From: Paramecium octaurelia
Taxonomy: Eukaryota; Ciliophora; Oligohymenophorea; Peniculida; Parameciidae
Reading direction: 5' to 3'
Length of the DNA: 64,000 nt
NCBI GenBank assembly: GCA_905182995.1
Contig: CAJJDP010000028.1
Span: 62,001-126,000, forward strand
Shown: in pieces, positions 62,116-64,000 of the stretch
Layout of the letters: the number at the start of each line of letters is the position of its first letter
Position numbering within the stretch: the first letter of the stretch is position 1
Translations under genes and position numbers: made by a program
The notes under the pieces: generated by a model
Database searches by the model: none
Seen by the model: only the letters and a program-made list of their open reading frames with translations
What the model was told of the DNA's origin: nothing

Positions 62116-62804
62116 ATGGACCAAGGCTTTTCTTAAAATCAAACAGGACTGTTATCAAATAAATCAAGCTAAAAATACTAAGAACCACAAAAGGATTATG
62201 CTATTGAGATGTAAGATATGACAGATCAACAGAGCTACGTTTTACTAACCAATGAATGTAATTTTAAATTTATTTTCAAGAAACTTCTAACTAAACCCAA
62301 CAACAATAGAACATGAACAAATATGCATAACCATAAATGTTCAATAGCAATCCACATTAATATTATCAATTCTAGGTACCATTAACTTATTTTGACATTA
62401 GTAATTAAATTAGAATTAATAATAATATGTTGTTCCTCGAACTACACTTTAAAATCACTAATAATATAACAACTAGTAATATGGAAAAAAATAGAATATG
62501 TTGTAGTTATTAATTTTACATTTTAGAACTCATTACGCAGTTTGTATTTTTTGTAGGTCTCCATAAAGCATTGCCGATGATAAAAAGCCCTTCATGTGTT
62601 ATCAATGTAAATAAGTTTAATAGGCAAATTATGATTTTTTTAAATGTTCTCATTGCAAGGTGACAGTTAAATATCAAAAAGGAAGTAAAAATCCATTATA
62701 ATTCAAAAGTATCATCTGTTATTAGGTGCACTAAGTGTAACAACCATAATTTTGTATAATTATAACCAATAGTGCAAATTGCAGAGGACTAAGGAAAGAT
62801 TTGA
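62116..62804 (+). CDS. Small protein with paired zinc ribbons (LSD1/LITAF-like pattern)
   Basis: 196 residues. The N-terminal ~110 are Gln/Asn/Tyr-rich. The C-terminal ~80 carry four Cys-x2-Cys knuckles in order: AVCIFCRSPQS, FMCYQCKQ, FFKCSHCKVTVKYQKG and VIRCTKCNNHNF. That forms two adjacent zinc ribbons. The spacing CSHCK...YQKG...IRCTKC is like LSD1-type fingers. Introns: 62258-62280, 62376-62401, 62503-62526 and 62685-62709, the last inside the second ribbon. No membrane helix is seen between knuckles, which argues against a true LITAF domain. Confidence 0.7.
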
Positions 62805-63085
62805 AATATTAAATACAAGATATTTTAAAATATTAATAAATTGAATTTGTAATCATTGTTTCTTAATTTCTATTTCATATAATATTAATAATCTTAAGAT
62901 TTCAAAGTTTATAGTGTAAAAATATCAACATCTATAAACTAATATGGAAAATTTTTAAAGAATCAAGAAATTTAACAGTTATCCAATAATTATTAGGCTA
63001 AATAAAATCAAAAATAAAATACTTATTTATATTGAAGATTCTATAATTAAAAAACTACTATAAAATTAATTCTATTCATTATAAA
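62805..63085. other. AT-rich intergenic interval between convergent genes
   Basis: About 280 bp, nothing recognised. Confidence 0.5.
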
Positions 63086-63943
63086 TCATACTGTTGCTAC
63101 TTATTCACTTTCCTACCTTCTCTTGTCTTTATCTTAATAACAGCATTTACGTTTGTTATGAAAATCCCACCAAAACCATATCATTATAATGGTTCCAAGA
63201 AGTAGCCCATAAATGATACTGAAAACTCCTACTTAAATTCCATTAAAAAGTTATAAGGTGCCTTTTGCCCAATCATTACTCCACTTAAATTCTGATTTAT
63301 TACTACAAAATGCTGAGAATGAAACTACTATCACTATTGATTAACCAATAACTGATAAATTCCAAATAGTACCATAAGTGTCAGTAGGGTTATTTTTATC
63401 TAAATATTGAACAAAGTAAAAAACAACAATTATTATTGCTACTGCCCCAAATAAAAATCCTATACAAAATTAATAAGCACCTCCTTCTTTTACATAGTCG
63501 TTTGCATAGCCTTGATTTATTTTAATTTTAACAATGATAAAAAATAAGTCCAACACAAAGTTGATTGAAAATAAAACCAAGGCTATTATTTCTATGTATG
63601 ACCTTAAATTTAATATTAAAAATATTATTCCTATTAAAAGTTGCAGAGAATCCATAATTTTATATTAAATTTCCCTATCCAATGTCGTGCATAACCCTAG
63701 CAACATATATTTCTTTTCAATCAACAATATATATAGATGCTAGACTAGCCCCGCTATTATCCAAGCAATGACCTCCCCAATAGAATATTATTTTATATCC
63801 TTAAACAATATTATAAGCGTAAAAATTGTTAATCTGCAAATAATTCCAATTGTTATATTTATATCTAGTCTAGAGTTTTCAGCAATGCATGTGAATCGAG
63901 AGATAACTCCATCAGTTAAATCAATAAATTTCTTTAAAAGCAT
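63086..63943 (-). CDS. Multipass membrane protein, unknown family
   Basis: 285 residues in one frame from MLLKKFIDLTDGVISRF. About seven hydrophobic segments: RLTIFTLIILF, VIAWIIAGLVQHLYILLI, LLIGIIFLILNL, IIALVLFSINFVLDLFFIIV, FCIGFLFGAVAIIIVVFYFV, LSVIGQSIVIVVSFSAF and FSIIYGLLLGTIIMIWFWW. A basic, Cys-containing cytosolic tail follows (NKRKCCYQDKDKRR). A shorter start at 63655 (MDSLQLLIGII) is possible. The pattern suits a transporter-like or receptor-like protein, but no signature is seen. Confidence 0.65.
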
Positions 63944-64000
63944 TAAATAAATTTAATATAAAAAATGATATGTATCTCATTCCAAAATCTGCTCAAAAAA

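Overview
This window looks like macronuclear (somatic) DNA of a Paramecium-type ciliate. TAA and TAG sit inside essentially every conserved gene where glutamine is expected, and every reading frame ends in TGA. The sequence is very AT-rich and genes are packed tightly. Introns are tiny: every one I could place is 19-36 nt, usually GTA...TAG and about 22-28 nt. Gene models were built by hand with TGA as the only stop. Intron calls rest on frame continuity and on matches to remembered protein families, because no search could be run.

Layout. 1-6.5 kb: NTPDase (cut by the window edge), two coiled-coil genes, ARPC4 and a Gln-rich protein. 6.5-9.3 kb: AT-rich DNA with two small paralogous genes starting Met-Gly-x-Cys. 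9.4-12.6 kb: a predicted tail-anchored protein whose 5' part appears twice around a single N. 12.6-17.5 kb: a RING-H2 gene, a hypothetical, RBX1 and a copine. 17.7-20.9 kb: proteasome subunit RPN3, also duplicated in its 5' part around a single N. 20.9-29.3 kb: a six-helix membrane protein, a RING-H2 gene, a cyclic-nucleotide-binding protein, a HAUS7-like protein, an unknown, a CCDC42/CFAP73-like axonemal protein and an FtsJ methyltransferase. 29.3-40.8 kb: a minus-strand block with an RCC1-tailed myosin, two tandem MAP kinases (TDY and SPY activation motifs), a Pumilio protein, a Wee1-like kinase and a p24 cargo receptor. 41.3-51.4 kb: GH125 mannosidase, SET methyltransferase, a hypothetical, a homeodomain-like protein, imidazolonepropionase, a CFAP96-like protein, an RWD protein and ribosomal protein L5. 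52-64 kb: PP4R1-like HEAT protein, REXO4-like exonuclease with a 6-nt microexon, RING-H2 protein, CNG-type K+ channel, a coiled-coil protein, a zinc-ribbon protein and a multipass membrane protein.

There is no operon or defence-like cluster. The genes are mostly unrelated housekeeping, signalling, ubiquitin-pathway and ciliary/cytoskeletal genes, with intergenic gaps often under 100 bp. The two 1.3-kb duplications each abut one N and are best read as unmerged contig ends. The least explained items are the tandem Met-Gly-x-Cys genes, the six-helix protein, the tail-anchored protein, and a RING gene whose frame needs an intron without a 3' AG. I saw no tRNA, rRNA, CRISPR array or transposon.
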